From Elusimicrobiales bacterium (GTDB lineage Bacteria > Elusimicrobiota > Elusimicrobia > Elusimicrobiales > Elusimicrobiaceae): a DNA stretch of 41,911 nucleotides. Both the position numbers and the translations under genes were made by a program. The stretch's first letter is position 1. Each line of letters opens with the position of its first letter. The stretch spans positions 1-41,911 of the forward strand of contig JAQTYB010000009.1 in NCBI GenBank assembly GCA_028688475.1, read 5' to 3'. The notes beneath the pieces are model-generated. The model did not search any database and was not told the DNA's origin. It saw nothing but the letters and a program-made list of their open reading frames with translations. Below, piece after piece: positions 32,457 through 39,815 of this stretch.

Positions 32457-34685
32457 TCAGTGCGAAGCCCTTTTTTTCGCGGCGAAATAATAGACGCTTG
32501 CCGCCACGCCCATGTAAAGCGCGGTGGGAAGCGCGTCGGAGAAAACGGGATGCGCGCTCTGCAAAGCCTGAAAATCCGCTATAAGATTTCCGGCGACGGA
32601 CATGTAGGCCGCCGACAGCGCCCGCCAGAGATGCGCGCCGCCGAACTTGTCGCCCATGACGACAAGTCCCGCAACGGCTATGCCCATGAGCGCGTCGCCC
32701 GCTATCAGTCCGGAGCAGTAAAGCGCGCCCGAGTCGTGCTCGCCCAGCGGCGCGTCGCCGGTGTGCCTGCGCGCCACCGCCCACGCTATCACGCCGCCCA
32801 GCAGTATCATCGGCCAGTTGGTTATCGGCAGGTAAAGCCCGATGGAAAACGCCAGCGCGGAGATGCCGCACAGCTCGCACGTCAGCCCGATTCCCGCGCC
32901 GAGGGCGAGCAGCAGCCACGGCAGGCTGCCGCCCGTCGCGCCTTCGATGAGTTTCGCCATCAGCTGCGCCTGCGGCGCTTCAAGCGCGTGCGGGTGCGTC
33001 GCGCTGGCCGCGCCGAAGCCGTAAGCCGCGTACAGTATCAAAAGGATGAAGCCCGAGCGCACCGCCGAGGCCATCGCGCCCATAATCTGCGCCAGCTGCA
33101 CTTTCCACGGCGTCGCGCCGATGAGCGCGGCGCATTTCAAATCCTGCGACAAATCGCCCGACAGCGCAATCGCTATGCACACAATCGCGCCGCCGGTAAC
33201 GGCGGCTATCTTGATTGTTTCGGGGCTGTGGCCCAGCGCCAGAAAAAGCAAAGTCAGCGTGAGCAGTCCTGTAGTAGTCATGCCGGATATAGGCTGGTTT
33301 GTGGTGCCGATGAGGCCCACCATTCTCGCGCTGACCGCCACGAAAAACGCGCTGATGACCAGCACGGTAAGCGCTTCCAGAAAACCGAGATGGAAAGCCG
33401 GATACAGCCACAACACCAGAAAAACCAGCCCCACACCACCCGCCACCAGCGAAAGCGGCATGTCCTGCTCCACGCGCTTGTCAGACCCGCGCATCGCGGC
33501 GGCTTTTATCGCCGCGAAATGAAACGCCGCGCCGCCCGCCAGCGCGCCCGCCGCGCCCGCCACCAGAAATCGCGACAAATGCGCCAGCCAGGAGGCTGTC
33601 ACGCCCGATTCGTACGCGAACCCGCCGACAAGAAAACCCAGCAGCGCGCCGCCGAAAACGATATGTTTGTGCTCAGGGTCGCGCGTCGTCGCCTCGCCGC
33701 TTTCGGCTTTGGTTTTCAGGTGCGCCCTGCTCTCGCCGAAAGCTTTCATGCTGTGGCGCAGCGAGGCCGCGATATCCGGCAACGAGAAAAACACGCTTAT
33801 CAGCCCGCCGAAGGCCACGCCGCCCGCGCCGATATAGCGCAGGTAGTTGGAGCGCAAATCGTCGGTGCACATCATGTCTATCGGCACCGCGCCGGGGGCG
33901 ATGATATTGTGCCCGCCGAAGGCGTGTATCAGCGGTATGACCACCCAGTAGCCGAACATCCCGCCCGCGAACATCACCGCCGCTATGCGCAGCCCGACGA
34001 GATAGCCCACGCCCACGAACAGCGGCGAAACCTCGTAGCCGAATCCCGCCTGATGGAGTTTGGGAAAACTCCACATCACGGTGTCCTTGAAAACGCCCAT
34101 CGCCGACATTATGAACTTGAATATCCCGCCGGCGAAAATCCCGACGAACACGGGTTTCGCGCTGGCCCCGCCGGTGTCGCCCGCTATAAGCACTTTGGCG
34201 CAGGCGCTGCCTTCGGGAAACGGCAGGTTTTTATGTTCCTTGACCACCAGCGAATGCCTCAGGGGTATCATCAGCAGCAGGCCCAGCAGCCCCCCCACCG
34301 CGCCGAGCATGAAAACGTCGTGGTTTGAAATCGTGCCGCCCAGAAAAAGCAGCGCGGGCACGGTGAAAATGACCGCCGAAGCCAGCCCTTCCCCGGTGGA
34401 GGCGAAGGCGTGGACTATGTTGTTTTCAAGGATGGTGCCGGTGCGCCCCAGCAGCTTCGGCAGAATCATGCGCAGCGTGGCCATTGAAATTATCGCCGAC
34501 GGGATGGAGGCCGAAACCGTCATGCCGATTTTAAGGCCCATGTAGGCGTTTGCCGCGTTGAAGACGATGGAGAGGATGAGACCGAGCACCACCGTCTGCA
34601 CCGTGAATTCCGCCAGCGGCTTGTCGGACGGTATGTAGGGGTGCATTTCGTCTTTATGACGGGGGGAGCCGGGGTCCTGGCTCAT
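32457..34685 (-). CDS. OPT family oligopeptide transporter, second type
   Basis: 742 residues from the ATG at 34685, which overlaps the TGA of the peptidase gene (ATGA); the open frame extends further up but lies within that gene. It has about 16 helices. Typical OPT segments: LAEFTVQTVVLGLILSIVFNAANAYMGLKIGMTVSASIPSA (written here only as start LAEFTVQ and GLKIGMTVSA), TILENNIVHAFASTGEGLAS, NLPFPEGSACAKVLIAG, and GDLSQDLKCAALIGATPWK. It imports peptides with proton or sodium. It differs from the OPT at 13103 in length and sequence. Coupling to a PepT-like peptidase supports a peptide substrate. An inner ISALAFSIGLYLPI region near the C-terminus also fits the family. Confidence 0.88.
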   Translation of the reverse strand: MSQDPGSPRHKDEMHPYIPSDKPLAEFTVQTVVLGLILSIVFNAANAYMGLKIGMTVSASIPSAIISMATLRMILPKLLGRTGTILENNIVHAFASTGEGLASAVIFTVPALLFLGGTISNHDVFMLGAVGGLLGLLLMIPLRHSLVVKEHKNLPFPEGSACAKVLIAGDTGGASAKPVFVGIFAGGIFKFIMSAMGVFKDTVMWSFPKLHQAGFGYEVSPLFVGVGYLVGLRIAAVMFAGGMFGYWVVIPLIHAFGGHNIIAPGAVPIDMMCTDDLRSNYLRYIGAGGVAFGGLISVFFSLPDIAASLRHSMKAFGESRAHLKTKAESGEATTRDPEHKHIVFGGALLGFLVGGFAYESGVTASWLAHLSRFLVAGAAGALAGGAAFHFAAIKAAAMRGSDKRVEQDMPLSLVAGGVGLVFLVLWLYPAFHLGFLEALTVLVISAFFVAVSARMVGLIGTTNQPISGMTTTGLLTLTLLFLALGHSPETIKIAAVTGGAIVCIAIALSGDLSQDLKCAALIGATPWKVQLAQIMGAMASAVRSGFILLILYAAYGFGAASATHPHALEAPQAQLMAKLIEGATGGSLPWLLLALGAGIGLTCELCGISALAFSIGLYLPITNWPMILLGGVIAWAVARRHTGDAPLGEHDSGALYCSGLIAGDALMGIAVAGLVVMGDKFGGAHLWRALSAAYMSVAGNLIADFQALQSAHPVFSDALPTALYMGVAASVYYFAAKKRASH

Positions 34686-35848
34686 TTCGCCTCTTTGCCG
34701 GCTAATCTTGTCACCGCGCCCAGCGTTATCTCCGCGCAGAGGAAAAAGTCCGCCAGGTCGAGATATTCCTGAGTGGTGTGCGGCTCCCACATTCCGCAGC
34801 CGAGGTTGGGCGTGCATATCCCGTGCCGCGCGAAAATATTGGCGTCCGAGCCGCCGCCGGAGGACTTGGCCTCAAGTTTTATTCCGGCGGCTTTCGCGGA
34901 AGCCTTAAGCGCGCCAAGCACTTTGTCCGAAGCCGGGATGTTCATGTTGGGATAGCTGTTGATGTGCTTGCACTCTATTCTGGCGCGCACCGTTTTTCCG
35001 TCGAGCTTTATGGCGGAGGCTTTGGCCGCTTTTTCCAGCGTGTCGAGCATGTGTTTGACCTGGCGGCGCAGTTTGGCGGGGTTGTGGCTTCTGGCCTCCG
35101 CTTTCAACTCCACCAGCGGGGTGATGATGTTGGTCGCCGAGCCGCCTTCGATGATGCCGATGTTGGCCGTGGTTTCGGCGTCAATCCTGCCCAGCTTCAT
35201 TTTGGAGATTGCCAGCGCGGCGACGCGCACCGCCGATATCCCCCGTTCCGGGAACATGCCCGCGTGCGCGGCGATGCCGTTGACTTTTATTTCAAGCCGG
35301 TCCGCCGCCGGAGCTTTGACGGTCGCGCCGCGGGGGTCTTCCGTATCCAGCACTATGCCGCGCCGTGATTTCAAAAGCGAAAAATCTAGGTTTTGCGAGC
35401 CCTGCAATCCCGTCTCCTCGCAGGTTGTGAAAACGACTTCCAGCGGCGGGTGCGGCAGGCTGCGCTCTTTTATTATCGCCAGCGTTTCCAGTATTACGGT
35501 GATGCCGGACTTGCAGTCCGCGCCCAATATGGTGGTGCCGTCGGAGGTGATGCGGTCTTTTTTCACCTGCGGCTTGACGCCCTTGCCGGGCGTAACCGTG
35601 TCCATGTGCGAGGACAGGAGAACGGGCGCGACTCCGGGCGCGCCGGAAAAGCGGGCTATCAGGTTGCCGGTCTGACTGCCGGTTTTTTTGCCGGCGTTGT
35701 CGAAAACCACCTTGCAGCCGAGGGCTTTCAGCCGCGCCTCAAGCTTGCGGGCTATTTTCCCCTCCTCGCGCGTGACCGAATCCGTTTTGACCAAATCCAG
35801 AAAAACGGAAACCATTCTTTTTTTGTTTTGTTCGGTAAGAAAAGCCAT
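34682..35848 (-). CDS. M20 family peptidase, PepT-like
   Basis: 388 residues from the ATG at 35848, which has GGAG at the right distance; an ATG seven codons earlier does not. No signal peptide, so cytoplasmic. M20 zinc ligands: His in LLSSHMDTVTPG (about 80), Asp in ILGADCKSG, paired Glu in TTCEETGLQG, Asp in VLDTEDPRG, and a C-terminal His in MWEPHTTQEYLDL. The dimerisation domain starts near LEIKVNGIAAHAG. It most resembles peptidase T and YqjE-like aminopeptidases, which split tri- or dipeptides. Translational coupling to an OPT transporter and the Lrp-like sensor gene just upstream make a peptide-use unit likely. Confidence 0.85.
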   Translation of the reverse strand: MAFLTEQNKKRMVSVFLDLVKTDSVTREEGKIARKLEARLKALGCKVVFDNAGKKTGSQTGNLIARFSGAPGVAPVLLSSHMDTVTPGKGVKPQVKKDRITSDGTTILGADCKSGITVILETLAIIKERSLPHPPLEVVFTTCEETGLQGSQNLDFSLLKSRRGIVLDTEDPRGATVKAPAADRLEIKVNGIAAHAGMFPERGISAVRVAALAISKMKLGRIDAETTANIGIIEGGSATNIITPLVELKAEARSHNPAKLRRQVKHMLDTLEKAAKASAIKLDGKTVRARIECKHINSYPNMNIPASDKVLGALKASAKAAGIKLEAKSSGGGSDANIFARHGICTPNLGCGMWEPHTTQEYLDLADFFLCAEITLGAVTRLAGKEAK

Positions 35849-35916
35849 CGCAATCTCCGTAACCGGCATGAAGCCGCCGCCTCGCGCGGCGGCGGCGCGC
35901 TGCGTATGCGGAAAAT

Positions 35917-36150
35917 TTACAGCGCCGTGGTTACCAGCGTCTCGGTGGAAATGACGCCCGCTATCGGGCGGATTTCATGCACGACGACGTTTGAGAGGCT
36001 CGGCAAATCCTCGGATTCCATGTCCAGCACCAAATCCCACCTGCCGAATACGGCGGAGACGTGCGCCACGCCCGTGACTTTCTTTATTTTCGCCAGCGCG
36101 CTGTTTTCTTTCCCCGCGCCGAGTTTTACCAGGACAAGTCCCGTAATCAT
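35917..36150 (-). CDS. stand-alone Lrp/AsnC ligand-binding (RAM) domain
   Basis: 77 residues: only the alpha-beta RAM domain of Lrp/AsnC regulators, without a DNA-binding helix-turn-helix. ITGLVLVKLGAGKENSALAKIKKVTGVAHVSAVFGRWDLVLDM shows the usual pattern (quoted in part: VTGVAHVSAVFGRWD). Stand-alone RAM proteins bind amino acids and form ring assemblies, sometimes joining full-length Lrp proteins. It is the first gene of the peptidase-OPT transcript (68-base gap), with an extended -10 promoter and an AAAGGAG site, so it may sense amino acids from peptide breakdown. This link is inference. Confidence 0.82.
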   Translation of the reverse strand: MITGLVLVKLGAGKENSALAKIKKVTGVAHVSAVFGRWDLVLDMESEDLPSLSNVVVHEIRPIAGVISTETLVTTAL

Positions 36151-36186
36151 ATAAGCTGCGCTCCTTTATGGAGAAGTTGTATCCCA

Positions 36187-36195
36187 ATTATAGCA
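36187..36195 (-). promoter_or_regulatory. extended -10 promoter of the RAM-peptidase-OPT operon
   Basis: On the minus strand TGCTATAAT (36195-36187) is an extended -10 element (TGnTATAAT), 36 bases before the ATG at 36150. No good -35 is needed for this type. Confidence 0.55.
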
Positions 36196-36237
36196 TTACC
36201 AAGCCCTCCTCTTTCTATTCCGTTCCCTTTTCCTAAA

Positions 36238-36397
36238 CCCTGATTGTGCAATAGAGTAGCGGGATTCGACGGCGGCTGGCGGGATATTTCTTTGTAAAAT
36301 TTGGAGCGAATAGCTACGGCTATTCGCTCCAAATTTTACGTCGAACTATCCTCGCCATCCACCGTCTCGGTCCGAACTATCTATTGCACAATCAGGG
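36238..36397. mobile_element. MITE-like inverted-repeat element, copy 5
   Basis: A 160-bp element with perfect 17-bp ends CCCTGATTGTGCAATAG (36238-36254) and complement (36381-36397). The centre is a long hairpin ATTTGGAGCGAATAGC and complement around TACGGC (36299-36336), close to that of copy 3. One arm has GGGATTCGACG, the other GGACCGAGACG. Flanks TAAA (36234-36237) and TAAA (36399-36402) are offset by one base, so the target duplication is not clean. It lies directly upstream of the RAM gene promoter. Confidence 0.83.
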
Positions 36398-36433
36398 ATA
36401 AACCCGGCCGCGCACTGGATAAAGAAATGAGAA

Positions 36434-36466
36434 TGGGGAGTTTCTTGTCTAAAGAAACTCCCCATC
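36434..36466 (-). terminator. terminator of the secreted-protein gene
   Basis: ATGGGGAGTTTCTT (36434-36447) pairs perfectly with 36453-36466 over 14 bp, loop GTCTA. It lies 31 bases after the stop at 36497 and is followed on the minus strand by TCTCATTTCTTT. Confidence 0.65.
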
Positions 36467-36496
36467 TTCGGCAATTCGCAGGATAAGTTTACTTGC

Positions 36497-36991
36497 TTAG
36501 TTTGCATCCTTTGGCTGACCGGCTTCCGGCGGCGCTTTGTGCCGGGCCGTTTCTGCTTCTTTATCCGCGCGTTCTTCAATTTCTCTCTGCATCTCCTGCG
36601 TTTGGTGGCGAGACAAATCCTCTCTTCTTTCCTTTTCTGTCGGGAGCTTTTCACCTGATTCCTTCATCGCTTTACTTGCAAACTCCCGGCTTGTTTCGAA
36701 AAGTGAGGATCTATTGTAGTTGTGGTGCCATTCCGCGAGGGCAGATTCTCTGGCTCGAGGCGTTTTTGCAGCTTTGAGACGTACATCCAGGGCTGCCAGT
36801 TTCTCTTTCGCTTTTGGATCACCGTTCAAGCCTTTGAGAACGGACTCCTTGAGTTTCCCGTTCGGATCGGTGTTAGAGTCCTTTTGAACGGCATCCTTAC
36901 CGCGACTGCCCTTTTCGGCGTACGCCAAGTTGCCGCCTGCGAACAAAGCGGACAACATTATCGCGGCGGCCAACGTCATCCATCCATCCAT
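36497..36991 (-). CDS. secreted charged protein with repeat-controlled start
   Basis: 164 residues from the first in-phase ATG at 36991. Hydrophobic signal region MTLAAAIMLSALFAGGNLAYA, then a highly charged, probably helical domain rich in Lys/Glu/Arg (EKERREDLSRHQTQEMQREIEERADKEAE). No family recognised. The only ATG with a good ribosome-binding site (AAAAGGAG, four-base gap) is at 37007-37005, and it is out of phase because of a (GATG)5 tract at 36996-36977: reading from it meets a stop after about 36 codons. With four or seven units this ATG would open straight into the signal peptide (MKTRMDGWMTLAAA). In the present state initiation must use one of the ATGs inside the repeat, or the gene is switched off. 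Promoter and terminator are both present. Confidence 0.65.
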   Translation of the reverse strand: MDGWMTLAAAIMLSALFAGGNLAYAEKGSRGKDAVQKDSNTDPNGKLKESVLKGLNGDPKAKEKLAALDVRLKAAKTPRARESALAEWHHNYNRSSLFETSREFASKAMKESGEKLPTEKERREDLSRHQTQEMQREIEERADKEAETARHKAPPEAGQPKDAN

Positions 36992-36996
36992 CCATC
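36977..36996 (-). repeat. (GATG)5 tetranucleotide tract at a start codon
   Basis: Five perfect CATC units on the plus strand (GATG on the minus). It lies 8 codon-bases past the Shine-Dalgarno-linked ATG. Eleven bases plus 4n must be divisible by three to join the signal peptide frame, so n = 4 or 7 is on and n = 5 is off for that ATG. Confidence 0.85.
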
Positions 36997-37045
36997 CGGG
37001 TTTTCATAGCTCTCCTTTTGAGCAGAGAATAGACCACTTAGAAAA

Positions 37046-37074
37046 AGTATAACCACTGTTCCCGTTTTTCGCAA
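37046..37074 (-). promoter_or_regulatory. promoter of the repeat-controlled secreted-protein gene
   Basis: On the minus strand TTGCGA (37074-37069) and TATACT (37051-37046) are 17 bases apart. It is about 40 bases before the ATG at 37007. A GGGCC-AAAA-GGCCC hairpin (37075-37088) abuts the -35. Confidence 0.5.
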
Positions 37075-37133
37075 GGGCCAAAAGGCCCAGAAATAGGGGG
37101 CGGCTGGGTTGCGCAATTTTGTAAAATGTTTAA

Positions 37134-37583
37134 GTGAAAGTGCTGATTCAGCGCGTGCTCAGGGCCGCCGTCACCATAGACGGGCGGGAATGCCGCCGGA
37201 CCGGCAAGGGGCTGGCGGTTCTTGTTGGTGTGGGAAAAAATGACACCGAGGCCGATGCCGTATGGCTGGCGGATAAAACCGCGCGGCTGCGCGTTTTTCC
37301 GAATGAGGCGGGCAAGCTCGACTTGTCGCTGCTGGATATAAAAGGCGAGGCGCTGGTCGTCTCGCAATTCACGCTTTACGGCGACGCCAAAAAAGGCTGC
37401 CGCCCCGATTTCGGCTCCGCCGCCGCGCCGGAAGACGCCGAAAAACTCTACAAAACCTACGTTCACGCGCTTGACGTTGCCGGGATACCGGTCAAGACCG
37501 GCGAGTTCGGCGCGCACATGGAAGTGGAAATTATAAACGACGGCCCGGTAACATTGCTGCTGGAACGAGAAAATGGAAGATAA
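37134..37583 (+). CDS. dtd: D-aminoacyl-tRNA deacylase
   Basis: 149 residues from GTG at 37134, the normal family length (about 145-150). It removes D-amino acids (and glycine from tRNA-Ala) wrongly attached to tRNA. The N-terminus MKVLIQRVLRAAVTIDG is typical. Both active-site motifs are present: SQFTLYGD (77-84) and the cross-subunit NDGPVT (135-140), whose cis Gly-Pro excludes L-amino acids. GCRPDF replaces the more usual GxRPSF, a mild change. It starts the plus-strand cluster that runs to 41796 and overlaps the next gene by 11 bases. Confidence 0.92.
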   Translation: MKVLIQRVLRAAVTIDGRECRRTGKGLAVLVGVGKNDTEADAVWLADKTARLRVFPNEAGKLDLSLLDIKGEALVVSQFTLYGDAKKGCRPDFGSAAAPEDAEKLYKTYVHALDVAGIPVKTGEFGAHMEVEIINDGPVTLLLERENGR

Positions 37584-39348
37584 CATTCCCCCCTCTCCGC
37601 CGGACGGACAGGCGAATCAGCCCGAACTGCCGCTTGAGCCCGCTCCGCCAAAAAAACCGGCGCGCAAAATCTCTGTTCCGCGCACTCCGCGCGCCGCGCC
37701 GCCGGCGCGCAAACCCTCCGTCCGCAAACCCGCCGCGCCGCGCAAGGGCGTTTCGCGCCGCCGCGCGGCCAAAAAAAGTTTCGCATGGCAATATCTTTTT
37801 GATGTTCAGGCTGGCGGCATACGGATTTGGGAATATGTTCTATGGATATTGCTGGCCGTTGTTTGCGTGCTGGGTTTCCGCTATTTTCATTACGCGTGGT
37901 TTGAAAAAATAACGCTTTCACCCGTGAAACCGGTTTATTACCGTGACGAGATAATACGCGCCGGGCTTTTCACCAGAAACACCGCGCTGCGCGCCAGATG
38001 GCAGTCCTCGCCGCCGGTCGTGCGCCTGCTCGACGGCGCGGGGCGTCCGCTCAAGGGAATAGGCGGGCAGCAGGCGTTTTACATGGAGCGCGGCTCGTCT
38101 GGAAATTACTGGCGCGGCGCGTTCGCCTGCCCGTGGAATCTGCCGCCTGGGAAATACCGGCTTTCTCTCGAAGGCGGCGGTTATGACAAAAAGAATCTGC
38201 ATATACGTCCCGTGGAAATAGCGCGGCGCGTGCCTGCCGTGCTGCCGCCGGGGTTTGTCGTGCTCACCATGGAGTACGCAAACGATTACCGTTCGCTGAA
38301 AATAAAGCTGCCGGACGGGCGCTTCGCCGGCGGGGAAGGCGTGGCGGAATGGGCGAAATATCTGGGCGCGGACGCCGTGTGGGTGCTGGTGGGCAAGACA
38401 TCCGGCTTTGGCGGGCGCGCGTGGAACCCGGTGGATTTGGAGGCGGTGCGCAAAATCGGCGAGAATTGCCACAAACGCGGCCTTAAATTTGGCGTCTGGG
38501 CGATGAGCTATCTGACCCAGGTGGACAAACGCTTCATTCCGCGCTACGAATGGGCGCTGGAGCTCGACAAGGGCGTTCCCGTGCAGGTGCGCGCCATCTC
38601 GCTGCGGGACAAAACCCGCCCGGACGATATAGCGGAACTCCTCTCCAAATTCGAAGCCATGCCGGAGGTGGATTATCTTGGCCTCGATTATATACGAAAC
38701 GCGCTCGGCGGCTATGAGTTGATGAACGATTTCTACGCCGAAATGCCCTGGGCGCCCAGGCCCGCGGGCTGGGACCGGCTGTCTTACGACGGGCGGCTGC
38801 GCGCTTTTGCGCAGATGAAGATATCCCGCGCCAACAAGGCGTTCATAGACGACTGGCAGTGGTGGCGCGCCCACCGCGTGGCGCAAATAGTGCGCTATAT
38901 CAAGGGAAAACTGGGCACGTCAAAACGGCTGTGGACGTTCACGCTCGGCTGGGAAAAGGGCTGGCAGCACGGGCAGGACCCCGTCATGATGAACGATGCC
39001 GGCGCGGACGCGGACGCCGTGATGCTCTACGAGGCGAACGCCGGGCAGTATGCCGAGATGATGAAGGACTGGCATTCCTACGCCCATCGCGCCGACGCGC
39101 AGCTTGTGGCCGGCAACGCGGTGGACTGGCCGCTGCATCAGGGTGGCGGCGCGGCGGAATATAAAAGGCGCTTCGCGTGGGCCGAGCGCCAGCTTTACGC
39201 CGACGGGCCGGTGAGAGGCATCTTCATCCACGACCTGACGCGGCTGCTGCACGGCAGGCTGGGCCCGCTCGGCACGCAGCAATGGGCGGCGGCGACGAAA
39301 GAGGTCATAGCCGATTTCCGCGCGCTGTCCGCGAAGGAGAAAAAGTGA
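37573..39348 (+). CDS. membrane-anchored TIM-barrel hydrolase-like protein
   Basis: 591 residues. The first 70 are a Pro/Lys/Arg-rich cytoplasmic tail (PPKKPARK, RKPSVRKPAAPRKG), followed by one membrane helix at about 85-104. A short beta-rich domain (about 110-215: RDEIIRAGLFTRNTALRARW, YRLSLEGGGY) precedes a barrel-like domain (about 230-585: GADAVWVLVGKTSG, CHKRGLKFGVWAMSYL, VDYLGLDYIRNALGG, ADAVMLYEANAGQY). The last is reminiscent of DUF4015-like or other glycoside-hydrolase-like barrels, with acidic residues at strand ends (DYIR, YEAN). It probably acts on a polysaccharide in the periplasm; this is inference from fold hints. It overlaps dtd by 11 bases and is coupled by GTGA to the DUF192 gene. 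Confidence 0.55.
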   Translation: MEDNIPPSPPDGQANQPELPLEPAPPKKPARKISVPRTPRAAPPARKPSVRKPAAPRKGVSRRRAAKKSFAWQYLFDVQAGGIRIWEYVLWILLAVVCVLGFRYFHYAWFEKITLSPVKPVYYRDEIIRAGLFTRNTALRARWQSSPPVVRLLDGAGRPLKGIGGQQAFYMERGSSGNYWRGAFACPWNLPPGKYRLSLEGGGYDKKNLHIRPVEIARRVPAVLPPGFVVLTMEYANDYRSLKIKLPDGRFAGGEGVAEWAKYLGADAVWVLVGKTSGFGGRAWNPVDLEAVRKIGENCHKRGLKFGVWAMSYLTQVDKRFIPRYEWALELDKGVPVQVRAISLRDKTRPDDIAELLSKFEAMPEVDYLGLDYIRNALGGYELMNDFYAEMPWAPRPAGWDRLSYDGRLRAFAQMKISRANKAFIDDWQWWRAHRVAQIVRYIKGKLGTSKRLWTFTLGWEKGWQHGQDPVMMNDAGADADAVMLYEANAGQYAEMMKDWHSYAHRADAQLVAGNAVDWPLHQGGGAAEYKRRFAWAERQLYADGPVRGIFIHDLTRLLHGRLGPLGTQQWAAATKEVIADFRALSAKEKK

Positions 39349-39815
39349 GATTTTTAAGGACGTCGCTTGTTTTCGCGCTGGCGCTTTTCGCAGCCGGAAA
39401 CTGCTTTGCCGGCGTGAAAGCGAAAACCGTTAAAATCACGCTGCCGGACAAGACCGCTGTTACCGCCGAACTCGCGCTTACCGATGAGGAGCATGAGCGC
39501 GGGCTCATGTTCCGCAGGAGTCTCGGCGAAAAGCGCGGTATGCTTTTCGTTTTCGACGCCGAAGCGCTGCGCACTTTCTGGATGAAAAATACGCTCATGG
39601 ACCTCGCCATAGCTTTCGCCGGCGCGGATAAAAAGATAACCGTGTGCTATGACAAGGTGCCCAAGTCCCGCGCCGATACCGCCGACGCGGACGTGGCCCG
39701 CGTCATAGGCTACGCCAAATATGTGGTGGAACTGCCGCCGGGCTCGTGCGGCAGGCATGGTCTTGCCGTCGGCGCGCCGCTCGGTTTTGTTCTGCCGGAG
39801 AAAAAGGCTAAATGA
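39345..39815 (+). CDS. DUF192 family exported protein
   Basis: 156 residues from the GTG at 39345, which overlaps the previous stop (GTGA) and has GGAG upstream; the longer frame to 39177 lies inside the previous gene. Signal peptide VRFLRTSLVFALALFAAGNCFA. DUF192 motifs: ELALTDEEHERGLMFRRSL, GMLFVFDAEALRTFWMKNTLMDLAIAF, and VELPPGSCGRHGLAVG. Small DUF192 domains form a beta-barrel; function is unknown, although they are common in exported proteins. It has two Cys (CFAG at the cleavage site and SCGRHG). It is coupled by ATGA to the M20 peptidase. Confidence 0.85.
   Translation: MRFLRTSLVFALALFAAGNCFAGVKAKTVKITLPDKTAVTAELALTDEEHERGLMFRRSLGEKRGMLFVFDAEALRTFWMKNTLMDLAIAFAGADKKITVCYDKVPKSRADTADADVARVIGYAKYVVELPPGSCGRHGLAVGAPLGFVLPEKKAK

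Noticed and set aside
32460-34328. A 622-codon open frame on the plus strand opposite the OPT transporter gene
   Set aside because: It is antisense to a clear membrane protein, is extremely rich in Arg/His/Ala/Gln, and has no domain or start site; it is a product of GC-rich codon bias.
36147-36486. Short frames giving ERIA(T/V)AIRSKF peptides on both strands
   Set aside because: They are translations of the palindromic element and appear on both strands; no start signals support them.
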